From NCBI RefSeq assembly GCF_000230675.1, contig NZ_AGIK01000001.1, forward strand, positions 1 to 64,000: 64,000 bases of DNA, given 5' to 3'. The position numbers were made by a program, and so were the translations under genes. Origin of the DNA: Synechococcus sp. WH 8016 (lineage in GTDB: Bacteria; Cyanobacteriota; Cyanobacteriia; PCC-6307; Cyanobiaceae). The notes below the pieces were generated by a model. It was given only the letters and a program-made list of their open reading frames with translations, was not told the origin of the DNA and searched no databases. Below, piece by piece: positions 18,401 to 27,679 of the stretch. The stretch's first letter is position 1; each line of letters starts with the position of its first letter.

Positions 18401-18904
18401 ATGGCGAAGCAGGTCACTCTTTCTCGATTCCAGATGCCATCCAAGCCCCGGAACCGAGTTGGTGAGGTGTACGGAAAGCTCACGGTCGTCCGTGCCTCAG
18501 AGCGTCGTACCAAAAGCGGAAATGCCTATTGGTGGTGTCGATGCTCTTGTGGTCAGGAACGTGAGGTTCCAGGCGACAAACTTTCGCAGAATTCAGCCCG
18601 TAAAAAGCCCTTGGTCACGGCCTGTTTGGATTGTTCTCGAGAATTTCAGGTTGAAGCTGTCTGTGCCAAAAATGACCGTGAAGAGCGTCAACGACGCATC
18701 GATGCCAAGCAGCGTCGCGCCCAACTGACAGGCAAAGTCCCAGATGGATGGCTTTCGCTGCCACTCACAGACGCCCATGCAAGGGAGCTGGGGCAGGTGT
18801 TGTTTTTTCGTGGCACGCTCTGCCTTCGAGGGCATCTTGCGCCCTATCGCATTAATGGGGGGTGTCTCACTTGCTCTGGGCAAAAGCCTTCTGCTGCTGA
18901 TTAG
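18401..18904 (+). CDS. Protein with two Cys-rich (zinc ribbon-like) motifs
   Basis: 167 residues from the ATG at 18401 (a GTG at 18389 is possible). The first part, GKLTVVR...WWCRCSCG followed by TACLDC, gives C-x-C-x-C plus CxxC and resembles domains attached to phage and mobile-element HNH proteins. A very basic helix follows (REERQRRIDAKQRR). The C-terminal part has LCLRGHLAPYR and CLTCSG, a C/H plus CxxC set. Two zinc-binding sites and a nucleic-acid role are likely; no catalytic HNH motif is seen. A phage or mobile origin is inferred. Confidence 0.6.
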   Translation: MAKQVTLSRFQMPSKPRNRVGEVYGKLTVVRASERRTKSGNAYWWCRCSCGQEREVPGDKLSQNSARKKPLVTACLDCSREFQVEAVCAKNDREERQRRIDAKQRRAQLTGKVPDGWLSLPLTDAHARELGQVLFFRGTLCLRGHLAPYRINGGCLTCSGQKPSAAD

Positions 18905-18958
18905 CGTTGCGCAGCATCGGCTTGATCGCTTCGGGGCTTGAATCAACCGTTGTCATCA

Positions 18959-18990
18959 GGTGAAGAGCCGTTCAGATACGGCTCTTCACC
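18959..18990. terminator. Strong bidirectional hairpin between convergent genes
   Basis: A perfect 13-bp inverted repeat (GGTGAAGAGCCGT and its complement) with a 6-base loop lies between convergent stops at 18904 and 19018. There is no T-run on either side, so it may act by structure or 3' end stabilisation. Confidence 0.65.
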
Positions 18991-19017
18991 CACTTGTTGT
19001 TCGTGAAACTGGCGGCT

Positions 19018-19263
19018 CTACTTGATGCAGAAGTTTTTGGCTTCTTCAATACTCTTGTGGTTATCCATCTCCTTCACGACGCAGTTACAGGTTTCATTTT
19101 TCTTGCTCAAGAGAAGTTGTTTGCCGGCTTTCATATATTCCTTATTCATCGCCTCGGCGCATTTGCCGAAGATGATCTCATCCACCCACTTGCTGGCGTG
19201 AGCAGGGGAAAATGAGACCGAGGCAACAGCCGCAACAGCGATCACAACAGGGAGTCGAGACAT
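19018..19263 (-). CDS. Small secreted cysteine-containing protein
   Basis: 81 residues. A signal peptide of about 23 residues ends PAHA-S. The mature part has four Cys arranged C, CNC, C, enough for two disulfides, and is Lys-rich. The layout resembles the 110-residue protein at 3236. No family recognised. Confidence 0.7.
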   Translation of the reverse strand: MSRLPVVIAVAAVASVSFSPAHASKWVDEIIFGKCAEAMNKEYMKAGKQLLLSKKNETCNCVVKEMDNHKSIEEAKNFCIK

Positions 19264-19595
19264 CGATAAAACCAGCTTTGTCCTTCAAACCCTAGAGCCA
19301 TTTCACCCTGTCAAACCACTCAGACAATCTCATGTCGTTCTCATGCCCCGCCTATCCCTCTATGCGTCCATGTCAGCCAGAGGATTGAGGTTCAAAACCA
19401 TCCACAAAAGTATGGCTGAACAAGCTTTGAGATCAGCGCCATCGTCGTATTTCCAGTCTTTCACCATGCTCACGAGCTCATGCTGAGCATTGGTGATAAC
19501 TAGCTTCTTAGATCAGCTGCGAAGCTCACAATATTGTTAGTCCGTCTGCGCAAGGCTGGTTGTTCTCAACAGCTTGCTTCTGAGATCGGATTTGG
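19264..19595. other. Intergenic region with a possible gene remnant
   Basis: 332 bases. On the minus strand 19360-19473 can encode 37 residues from GTG, including VKDWKYDDGADLKACS and a hydrophobic stretch. The frame stays open upstream to about 19519 without another start. This looks like the 3' part of a decayed gene, or a small real one. Nothing else is seen. Confidence 0.3.
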
Positions 19596-19997
19596 TTAAG
19601 TGGCTTGACCTTCTTCTATCTGTAGCAACTGGGCAACTCCATTCCCAAACGACCAGTCTTCGCGTTGTGTCGGACTAATACTGATGAAGAGGTCTTCTTT
19701 ATGAATGCCTTGTTTCTCCAGCGCTTCCGCAAGCATGCGGAACAACTCCACTTTTAAGGCTTTGCTCCTGGGCGAAGATGTGATTTGAAGAAGCAGGGGT
19801 GGATCCTCCGATCGTTTGATCCCCCACATCTCACGACTAATCTTCATACGTGATCTTGGACGTTCATTAATAATATAAAAGCCTCCATTCTCTGGGATTC
19901 CCCATGCGCTCACAAAGCAAGAATGAATGGTTTCTTGAAGCTGATCTATCGCCTCTTCAGGCATTCCCTCTGTGATATTAATCGTGATGAGTGGCAT
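19596..19997 (-). CDS. Tautomerase-superfamily protein
   Basis: 133 residues from the ATG at 19997, chosen so that Pro follows Met: MPLITINITEG is the classic N-terminus of 4-oxalocrotonate tautomerase and MIF-like enzymes, where Pro1 is the catalytic base. The length matches the Tautomerase_2 type (two fused beta-alpha-beta units). A start four codons earlier would bury the Pro. Substrate unknown. Alone, with no coupled neighbour. Confidence 0.75.
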   Translation of the reverse strand: MPLITINITEGMPEEAIDQLQETIHSCFVSAWGIPENGGFYIINERPRSRMKISREMWGIKRSEDPPLLLQITSSPRSKALKVELFRMLAEALEKQGIHKEDLFISISPTQREDWSFGNGVAQLLQIEEGQAT

Positions 19998-20237
19998 TCT
20001 ATTGTTCAATACTATGATGCCTTCTTAGCATGCATCGATCCCTTAATCGGTCCTTCTTGTGACTGATTGTTCAAATAGCATGTTTCACGGATCGGCTCAA
20101 TATCCCATGCCTCTCCATGCGAGAGGGCCTCTCAATGTGGATCGAATGGGGAGAGTTTTCAATTCGTTTGCATCGCTGCGTCTCCGCTGATCACAATGCG
20201 AGACTGATTGCAACCTTGCTTCTGCGGTTAAGGCCCC

Positions 20238-20504
20238 ATGGCGTCGAGAGATCGTATTCGGGCTGTGTTTGCCGATCCCCAGCTCGATGGGATGGATCGT
20301 CTCTATCAAGCGATTGGAGCGATGCTCAAAGACGGAGTTGCCTTTGATAGCGCCTACGCCCAAGTTGTTCAATCTGGTGCTGATTCCGCTAAGACCTGGA
20401 TCAGGTTTTGTGTTCAATCGGCTAGCCGATTTGATGAACCACCCGAGGAGTCGGAGTTTCTAGCCGTCTTGGAGGAATGTTGCAGAGAGCATGTTGGCGT
20501 CTGA
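20238..20504 (+). CDS. Small helical protein of unknown function
   Basis: 88 residues, ATG at 20238, soluble, mostly helical (MDRLYQAIGAMLKDGV), with three Cys near the C-terminus. No known domain. The 225-base spacer to the next gene is AT-rich and shows nothing. Confidence 0.55.
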   Translation: MASRDRIRAVFADPQLDGMDRLYQAIGAMLKDGVAFDSAYAQVVQSGADSAKTWIRFCVQSASRFDEPPEESEFLAVLEECCREHVGV

Positions 20505-20729
20505 TAAGACAACACGCTAGTTTTTATTTTAGTAATGCTTGAAAGACTGATCAGAGACTGTTCTCATCCAATGATGTGAAGCATTTGTTAAATGACCAGA
20601 TATAATCTCAATGAATAATTGAAATCGCCTGTGTTTAGAGTGTATGAATAAATTTTGATGGATTGAAGTTAAGTTCGAAGTTTAAAAATGTTCTATCCCC
20701 TTATCGTTCAAATGGTTTGTAATCGGTTC

Positions 20730-20921
20730 TCAATCTTCTTCTTCAACCTGGGGGAGGTCTGCTGACCAGGCTCGCTCGAGTGCGTTCACATTTTCATTTC
20801 TCTCAGGAGACTCAACGATCACGTTGACGTTGCGCTTGGCAAGAATCAAGCGTACGAGTGAAACCAAAAACCAGTATGCAGTGGCAAACAGCACGCTGAA
20901 GTAGACAAAGCGCATCATCAC
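20730..20921 (-). CDS. Small single-TM protein
   Basis: 63 residues. One membrane helix at about 5-28 (VYFSVLFATAYWFLVSLVRL) is followed by a charged tail ending in four acidic residues. No family recognised. Divergent from the gene at 21032. Confidence 0.55.
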   Translation of the reverse strand: MMMRFVYFSVLFATAYWFLVSLVRLILAKRNVNVIVESPERNENVNALERAWSADLPQVEEED

Positions 20922-21031
20922 TCATCTCCTAACGATCTCTATGTTATCGGCAGTTCGTAGGGGGTTGCGGTCCAAAATTCCCGTGTTCCTGTTCGCCGCC
21001 TCCCTTGACCAACGTCCAGGTGACGAGTTTG

Positions 21032-21379
21032 ATGGAACACTTTGTGGTAGCAACAATGCAGGACGAGGCTCTTAAGGCGTTGATCTCTGATTTGGGAGAG
21101 GGGATCGTGATTGATGCGGAGCTGCTTGAGGGTTGCTCGGTTGCCGCCCACGATCTTGACGACATGGATGCCGTACAAGCTGCTGAGGTTGCCGCGCATG
21201 TATTCACGACGTTGTTTGAAACCAAGGTTTCAGAGCAGACAGGCGAGAGTGCGGAACCTGAGGAAGGTGAATGGTCTGGCGTTGTGAATGGGTTTCGTTT
21301 TGTGATTGAACGCGATGGTGATGGTGACCTCGTCGTCGATTTCAGTGATGCTCCCTCTGGAACGACAGGCGATGCTTGA
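21032..21379 (+). CDS. Small acidic protein of unknown function
   Basis: 115 residues. ATG 21032 is preferred over an in-frame TTG at 21005 because AGGTGA lies about 10 bases upstream. Acidic, with a helical first half (MQDEALKALISDLGEG) and a beta-rich second half (RFVIERDGDGDLVVDF). No membrane part. Function unknown. Confidence 0.6.
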   Translation: MEHFVVATMQDEALKALISDLGEGIVIDAELLEGCSVAAHDLDDMDAVQAAEVAAHVFTTLFETKVSEQTGESAEPEEGEWSGVVNGFRFVIERDGDGDLVVDFSDAPSGTTGDA

Positions 21380-21439
21380 GGGTGAGCCCGAAGGAGCGTC
21401 TGAGTTTGCCCATGAGAGCTAGAGCTTCAAGGTCGTGGC

Positions 21440-21592
21440 ATGCGGATTGAGAAAGTTGAACAGGTTGCTGCCTTGATCATTACGGCTGGCCTCGTGCTCG
21501 GAAATTTTGTGATGTTCACTCCCTGGAGGAATGACCAAGACCCTCGCAATCGTCCAGATCCTGCCCTTCCAACACAGCCTGATCGACCTTGA
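21440..21592 (+). CDS. Small single-TM protein, Pro-rich tail
   Basis: 50 residues. ATG 21440 reads MRIEKVEQ, then a membrane helix (AALIITAGLVLGNFVMF) and a polar Pro/Arg/Asp tail. The frame is clean and codon use is ordinary. It is 60 bases after the previous gene on the same strand. Function unknown. Confidence 0.5.
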   Translation: MRIEKVEQVAALIITAGLVLGNFVMFTPWRNDQDPRNRPDPALPTQPDRP

Positions 21593-21720
21593 CCCCAGCT
21601 GATGATTGAATTTTTCAGTGGATTGCAGGGGTTGTTTTGATTCCGCTTCTCAGGGATTGGCTCTTGGAATTTGTCTCTGACCCAAAGGCTTTATGCTGAG
21701 ATGCCATTGAGCCTTTGATT

Positions 21721-21852
21721 TTGGGAGATTACACAGTCGCCATCCTTGCAACCATTGGCCTTGTGATCGTTTTTACTGTTCCCGTTGTCTGGCAGTTTTT
21801 ACAACCTAATGACGACAATTTTGGTGATATTAGTAAAAAGCCAAAGCAATAG
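21721..21852 (+). CDS. Possible small single-TM protein
   Basis: 43 residues from TTG 21721 (TTG 21715 also possible). A short N-terminus, one hydrophobic helix (VAILATIGLVIVFTVPVVW), then a polar tail ending KKPKQ. No ATG start exists in frame, so the call is tentative. Confidence 0.4.
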   Translation: MGDYTVAILATIGLVIVFTVPVVWQFLQPNDDNFGDISKKPKQ

Positions 21853-21884
21853 TTGTGTGTCGTTGTTTTAGCCGCGTTGCTTGC

Positions 21885-22079
21885 TTAATTTTCTTCTGTG
21901 GAGTCGTTTAATCGTCTCTCTTCGGGTGTTAGATATTCTTTGATGATAGGAGACTCTTCACCAGCTTCTAATGCCTTGATATCTCGCTCGATATTTTCAA
22001 TAAAAAGTTTGTTTCCATTGGCTTTAGCAATGACAAGCACTTTGTTCAATTGCTCTAGCAGTTGCTCGTAATCGCTCAT
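21885..22079 (-). CDS. Small charged protein of unknown function
   Basis: 64 residues from ATG 22079 (MSDYEQLLEQLNKVL). Helical and acidic, ending in EEN. A longer frame reaching 22358 exists, but its first part has no coding character, so the shorter form is preferred. Function unknown. Confidence 0.55.
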   Translation of the reverse strand: MSDYEQLLEQLNKVLVIAKANGNKLFIENIERDIKALEAGEESPIIKEYLTPEERRLNDSTEEN

Positions 22080-22426
22080 TGATCTTTTTGTGGCTACAGC
22101 TGATGGTTGATGATCGTTTGGCTTCAGAGCAGCTATCACCACAGCCTCCCAGTCTTGGACGGTTTTGTTGGTTTGGCAATGCGCCTTAACACCGATGCCA
22201 GTTGGTGGTTGTTGGCTCAAAATGTTGAGATGAGATCGGAGACGCTTTGACAGACGACACTCCACCTGAGTCTTCAGCAGAAGCAAGCTGACTTCAGCTG
22301 TCACCTTCAACAGTCTCACCAAGACAGAGAAGGAGGGCATGTTGAGGATTGGTACCAACTTTTGCTAGTCGTCTTTTCGATGGGGAGAGCTAGCTCCCCT
22401 ACGTTTCTGAAATTTGGAGAATCTTC

Positions 22427-22726
22427 ATGTCCAAAGCTGCTGTTTCCGTTTTCCAGGCTCAGCCTTCACTGATGTCCGTCGATGCGGCATCCGAATGCCG
22501 TCTGCGCAATGATCGTCAGAGCTATTTTTCGATCACCAGAAGCCTGGTTCAAGCTCAGTTCAAGCTCGATGACCGCGAGTTGTCTCGACGCTTGTGGCAG
22601 GAAGTGGCCGACCGAGATCTTGATGTGAGTCGGATTATCAATTTGATGTATGGCTGTTGGTTTCACCAGGATGAGGATGAAATGATTGAGGTTGATAACC
22701 GTCACCTTTCATTATTTGTTGACTAG
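22427..22726 (+). CDS. Small protein of unknown function
   Basis: 99 residues, ATG 22427. Polar N-terminus, then a helical domain (DDRELSRRLWQEVADRDLDV) and an acidic HQDEDEMIEVDNRH segment. Soluble. No family recognised. A hairpin with a T-tract begins at the stop codon. Confidence 0.6.
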   Translation: MSKAAVSVFQAQPSLMSVDAASECRLRNDRQSYFSITRSLVQAQFKLDDRELSRRLWQEVADRDLDVSRIINLMYGCWFHQDEDEMIEVDNRHLSLFVD

Positions 22727-22757
22727 CTTGATGCTTTAAGCACCAATCAAGCCTTTT
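22726..22757 (+). terminator. Putative Rho-independent terminator
   Basis: A 7-bp stem GCTTGAT/ATCAAGC, whose loop contains GCTTTAAGC, is followed by CTTTT. It starts at the stop of the 22427 gene. Confidence 0.6.
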
Positions 22758-23193
22758 GTGTGATGGCTTTAAAGTGTCTCGCCTTATTGGCAGCGCTTTA
22801 AGGCTTTGTCATGGTGATAGCTATCCATTCGTTTGCAGAATGAGTGGTTTGGTGGTGTGATTTGACTTGTCCGTTCATTCATTGGGAAAGTCTGTTCCCC
22901 TTATCTCATTGGCTTTGTGATAGTGCTTGGCCTTGTTTTGCCATGGCTGTGCAATGTTATGCAGCACAGGCGCTGCAAGCTTGAATCCAAGGCGGAAAGG
23001 TAGAAGAAAGGATAAATCCCTATTGATTAGGTTTTAATATAAGCATTGGATTCCCAAGGCTTGTGAATCCTAACCTTGCATATTTTGATTGATCAAGACT
23101 ATTCTTTTGTATTGTTTATGTTTTTACCTGCTGGTTGTATGTTTGCAGCTTGACTTTGTCCGTTGTTTGGCTGTCTAGCGATCTCTTTGTCTG
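22758..23193. other. Intergenic region, no gene seen
   Basis: 436 bases, AT-rich toward the right. Only very short ORFs occur. The palindrome CTTTAAAG and a similar GCTTTAAGG lie near 22770-22810. An unrecognised small RNA could be here, but nothing specific supports one. Confidence 0.4.
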
Positions 23194-23475
23194 CTACGCA
23201 CACTTTTGCTGATGAAGAGATTGAGATTGTGTGGCTGCATAGCGCCGTCCTGCCTTATGGGCCTCGCCCACTGTCCTGAAGTTTCCAACGTGGTCGTAAT
23301 GCACTCCATTGGTGGTGGCAGAGACTGAATAAAGGCTCGAAGTGACCTTTTGTACGCACCAATGCATGAAACAGGATGGAGCCTTCTCGAGCGACTTCAT
23401 GTCCTTTGCTCTATCGAATGTGTTGAAAGTAAGATAGTATTGGGTCTTTAACGCTGCTCCTTCACGAAAATCCAT
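23194..23475 (-). CDS. Small protein of unknown function
   Basis: 93 residues from ATG 23475 (MDFREGAALKTQYYLTF); a start at 23547 would add 24 Lys-rich residues. It contains HYDHVGNFRTVGEAHKAG, which looks like a beta-hairpin followed by a helix, and four Cys. Nothing ties it to a known family. Confidence 0.5.
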   Translation of the reverse strand: MDFREGAALKTQYYLTFNTFDRAKDMKSLEKAPSCFMHWCVQKVTSSLYSVSATTNGVHYDHVGNFRTVGEAHKAGRRYAATQSQSLHQQKCA

Positions 23476-23602
23476 TTTATTTAAGTTTTTCTTTAGGATT
23501 GTGTTGAACAGTGTTGGTTGTTCGTGCTTTTGGCTCTTGTTCGCCAAAACCGACTCGCTTCAATTGGTTCCATGACTCATTGTTGTTGCTGAGGATTTTT
23601 CT

Positions 23603-23818
23603 ATGGCTCTTGATCAACTCAAAGCTTTTCTCGTCAAGATGCAGGACGACGAGGCGCTTAAATCCACCGTTCTCTCGGCTTCAACAGCGGATGATGTAGC
23701 CAAAATTGCTGCCAAATTAGGTTATGAGTTCTCTGGAGATGAGTTATTACGCCAATCTGGGAAAAAAGTGGGTCGCGTGACAGTCTCTAAACAAGAAACT
23801 CCCGGTGAATACAATTAG
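23603..23818 (+). CDS. Nif11-domain small protein
   Basis: 71 residues. Residues 1-50 match the Nif11 helical domain (LKAFLVKMQDDEALK, then AKIAAKLGYEFSGDEL). In other picocyanobacteria this domain is the leader of lanthipeptide and other RiPP precursors. Here the tail after the domain is short, Lys/Arg/Thr-rich, Cys-free and lacks a Gly-Gly cleavage site, so a RiPP core is unlikely. GAGG upstream of ATG 23603 is a good RBS. A second Nif11 gene is at 47201. Confidence 0.8.
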   Translation: MALDQLKAFLVKMQDDEALKSTVLSASTADDVAKIAAKLGYEFSGDELLRQSGKKVGRVTVSKQETPGEYN

Positions 23819-23922
23819 TTTGAAAGGCTGAGTTGTCTCTATTTGTAGCCTGCCGGGTGTTGCTGAGGTGTTCTTTGAACCGATATTCTTCCAAATAGGA
23901 TATCAGATTTCTTTTGTCTTGA

Positions 23923-24174
23923 TTATTCGATTGGTTCTCGATCAATACTGATCTCAAATTCTATTCCGAATCGATGGGCGGTTTCTCTAAATCGTTTTGC
24001 TAGCTCTATAAAGAGTTTTTTAACCAATTCGTCGTCAAACTCATAGATTTCTAGATTTGCCGTTTTTGACATTGCTTGGAGATCTTCAACCAGTTTTTCT
24101 ACTCTGGTTGAAAAGACTTTCCCAAACCGTGCTCGTTTCTCCGTTGACGAATTAAAATCCGGCACATTTGTCAT
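23923..24174 (-). CDS. Small helical protein of unknown function
   Basis: 83 residues, soluble and amphipathic-helical (RVEKLVEDLQAMSKTANL, DDELVKKLFIELAKRFRE). No known domain. Confidence 0.55.
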   Translation of the reverse strand: MTNVPDFNSSTEKRARFGKVFSTRVEKLVEDLQAMSKTANLEIYEFDDELVKKLFIELAKRFRETAHRFGIEFEISIDREPIE

Positions 24175-24262
24175 GGTGTGGCCCCATCCTTACCGTTGCT
24201 CTATCGCTATTTTTGCATGCCATCTCTTCATGCAAAAGAATTCTCGGATTATTTTTGACCAC

Positions 24263-24305
24263 CATTCCAGTCCGATGAGAAGCGATGCTTTGTTCGACTG
24301 GAATG
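24263..24305 (-). terminator. Hairpin downstream of gap1
   Basis: A perfect 10-bp inverted repeat CATTCCAGTC/GACTGGAATG with a 23-base loop lies 24 bases beyond the gap1 stop. On the minus strand it is followed by GTGGTCAAAAATAA, so it has no clean T-run. Confidence 0.5.
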
Positions 24306-24328
24306 ATCATTGATGCGTTTGTATAAAT

Positions 24329-25354
<1,026 letters not shown>

Positions 25355-25462
25355 CTAGTTATAGGACCTGTGCATCGTTCTGCATGTCTGTATTTGAGGA
25401 TGCTCACATGTGATTGAGTATTAACACTCAGATTTCGTGTTTCGTGTGTTGTCTTTTTGACT

Positions 25463-26125
25463 TTAGAGATTGCAGGGTTGGTTTGATGTTACAAGGACTT
25501 CATCGCCAAGGTTGATGTTTTTGATGAGTTTATTGAGATCCTTGTTGTTCATATTGATGCAACCACCTGTTACGCGTTGTCCGATACGTTTCTCATCATT
25601 CGTTCCATGAATTGCAAAGCTATACCACCGGTAGATTCCGTCGTATTCGTTAAAGTTGAATGGCTGGGGTGTTGGTGGTACTGGGGTAAGGCTGATATAT
25701 CCTGATCCATACTCACCAGTTTCCCCATCCCCTTTAAAGTCTATAGAGTTCATATTTTTGAACAGATTATTTGCTAGGTATTGTTTCGTTTTCCCGGATT
25801 TTTTGATCAGCGCTTCATCCATTTCGAATCTACCTTTGCTCATAATTGCATTCACTTTGAAGGTCCCCAGCGGAGTCACGCCTTCCTGAAATGTGCTGCC
25901 GATGCATCCAACGCCATTTTTCCCATAGCCCACGTCGAACACCATCTCTTTGCCATCGCTTTGAGCAATGCCTTTGCTTTCTTGTGGCTTGCTTTGGTTG
26001 AGTTTGATCTCGATTGATCCCTCGACTTGAGACGAGGCTTTGGTTGTTTTTGACTCTTGCATGCATCCTGAAAGCAGGAGAGCTGATGTTGTGACCATCA
26101 ACATCTGTGCTACTCGCATGATCAT
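25463..26125 (-). CDS. YkuD-type L,D-transpeptidase, predicted lipoprotein
   Basis: 220 residues (start at 26125, or ATG 26119). The lipobox LLLSGC near residue 21 gives a lipid anchor. The C-terminal YkuD domain has IHGTND...TGGCINM, where the Cys is the catalytic nucleophile and the His its partner; the usual S-x-G-C-I-R-M is changed to T-G-G-C-I-N-M. Such enzymes make 3-3 crosslinks in peptidoglycan or attach proteins to it. It probably faces the periplasm. No coupled neighbour. Confidence 0.85.
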   Translation of the reverse strand: MIMRVAQMLMVTTSALLLSGCMQESKTTKASSQVEGSIEIKLNQSKPQESKGIAQSDGKEMVFDVGYGKNGVGCIGSTFQEGVTPLGTFKVNAIMSKGRFEMDEALIKKSGKTKQYLANNLFKNMNSIDFKGDGETGEYGSGYISLTPVPPTPQPFNFNEYDGIYRWYSFAIHGTNDEKRIGQRVTGGCINMNNKDLNKLIKNINLGDEVLVTSNQPCNL

Positions 26126-26203
26126 TAGGCTGGTTGTTCACCTATCATGACGTGATTTCAATCATCTGCCTGCATCGATGGGCATGTTCTGAATGTTTTT
26201 GTT

Positions 26204-26296
26204 TTGAAGCTTCTGATTGCATCCGCATTTCTACTCGGTTTGTTGGCCTTCACGCAGTTTCTCGTTCGCCGAGGAATGTCGCGTGATGAGGATTAA
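26204..26296 (+). CDS. Possible 30-residue membrane peptide
   Basis: TTG 26204 opens MKLLIASAFLLGLLAFTQF, a single hydrophobic helix, followed by a charged end (VRRGMSRDED). No clear RBS. It precedes psaK by 95 bases on the same strand. The TM pattern and positive-inside end are suggestive only. Confidence 0.35.
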   Translation: MKLLIASAFLLGLLAFTQFLVRRGMSRDED

Positions 26297-26391
26297 CTTT
26301 CTAGCTTGCCCATCGTTCGTTTGAAGCCTTTTTACGAAATGGTTTCGGCCGATGCAAATGGCCCGATGATAAGCCAAATTCACTTGCATCC

Positions 26392-26649
26392 ATGGCCTTT
26401 CACCTTTTCGCAGTCGCCCCCCCTGCAACCTTCAGTTGGTCTCCAAAGGTGGGTCTCTTAATGGTGTTGTGCAATATCCTTGCTATCTATCTCGGAACAA
26501 AAATTTTTAAGGCTGGGGAGGGGACTCAACTACCTAATCCTAAATACTTTGGAGGATTGGGTTTAGAGGCTTTACTGGCTACAACCAGTCTTGGCCATGT
26601 CATTGGCTTTGGTGTCATTCTCGGCTTCGGTGCTGCCGGCTTGCTTTAG
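26392..26649 (+). CDS. psaK: Photosystem I subunit PsaK
   Basis: 85 residues with two membrane helices (about 18-37 and 58-82) joined by a stromal loop. Family signatures are FSWSPKVGLLM, the loop PNPKYFGGLG, and ALLATTSLGHVIG. PsaK lies at the rim of photosystem I, binds chlorophyll and helps dock antenna. Single gene with its own hairpin downstream. Confidence 0.93.
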   Translation: MAFHLFAVAPPATFSWSPKVGLLMVLCNILAIYLGTKIFKAGEGTQLPNPKYFGGLGLEALLATTSLGHVIGFGVILGFGAAGLL

Positions 26650-26671
26650 TTGTAGGTCTGTTGACTTGAAT

Positions 26672-26695
26672 GCTGCCCTCAAAAGCGAGGGCAGC
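26672..26695. terminator. Bidirectional hairpin between psaK and the TVP38-like gene
   Basis: A perfect 9-bp stem GCTGCCCTC/GAGGGCAGC with a 6-base loop lies between the convergent stops at 26649 and 26705. No T-run follows on the plus strand. Confidence 0.65.
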
Positions 26696-26704
26696 CGCCT
26701 TGGC

Positions 26705-27385
26705 TTATGCAGTTTTTCTTTGATACTTTTTTACAAGTCCAGCAATGAGGGCTAAGGCAAAGACACCTAGAAGCGCTAGCCCAAGCATTAGCTTTCCTCC
26801 GCTAAAGACCCCAGCGCCCAGGGCAACAATGGGTGGATCACTCAGTGCCACGCTGATGATGAGTGCTGGAGTAAATATCTTCCATTTGGTTCCGCCAAGG
26901 CCCGCTGCGTAACTCACAAAATCAAACAGACCTGTCATTAAAAGTCCTGTGAGGAAGAAAGGATTTCCTTCGATTTGTGACTGGTTAAAGCTTTCAATGC
27001 GTTTGCTTGCTTTCTCGCCTACGAGGGCTCGCACCGGTTTTTGTCCAAAGCGTTTGGCTACCAAAAATGCGATTTGGCAAAAAACTAGATCGGTAATGAA
27101 GATTGTGATCAGTCCTGTCTCAAACCCAAGCAGTGCGCCAGCAAGCAGTGAATACGCTGTGCTTGGTAAGGCTGGAAGCAGGATGCTGACTCCCCTGAGC
27201 GCCACAATCCCAAGTGGTGCCCATACACCCATGCCTTCGACCTGAGCACGCAGGGGTTCGAGAGCGTGGGTGTGGGCGAGATGGAGCACAACAATGGCCA
27301 GAGCTACAACAGCGCTGACGCCAATGATTTTGCGAAGTCGCTGCACGTATCGCTGATGGAGTTTGATCGTTGTTGACTCTTGCAT
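26705..27385 (-). CDS. TVP38/TMEM64 (SNARE-associated, DedA-like) membrane protein
   Basis: 226 residues, about six membrane segments. It has the family core GVSILLPALPSTAYSLLAGALLG (two re-entrant halves) and GLFDFVSYAAGLGGTKW. Members are linked to lipid scrambling and polyprenyl-phosphate recycling. The specific role is unknown. Basic C-terminus. Confidence 0.85.
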   Translation of the reverse strand: MQESTTIKLHQRYVQRLRKIIGVSAVVALAIVVLHLAHTHALEPLRAQVEGMGVWAPLGIVALRGVSILLPALPSTAYSLLAGALLGFETGLITIFITDLVFCQIAFLVAKRFGQKPVRALVGEKASKRIESFNQSQIEGNPFFLTGLLMTGLFDFVSYAAGLGGTKWKIFTPALIISVALSDPPIVALGAGVFSGGKLMLGLALLGVFALALIAGLVKKYQRKTA

Positions 27386-27679
27386 TTTTTAATCGCGCAT
27401 GAACCTTTTCGTTTCGATGTGGAATGAGTTGTTACAGCTTCTTTGTTATTGATTGCCTTTTTCTTGACTTAATCTCTTGCCCGCGATTCTTCTTTTAATC
27501 AACACTTCTTTTGTCTGTTTTTCTGGGTTTTCAAGTTCTTGCTTGTTTTCAGACCCCTGATGCGCCCTTTTCCGCTTGCTTTCGCTTGGCTCCTCCTCCT
27601 GATCCACAGGTTTTCTTTGGGATTGGCTTGATTTTGATTGCTTTGTCAGCGTTACCTTTCCGGCAAATGCCCCGTTCCT

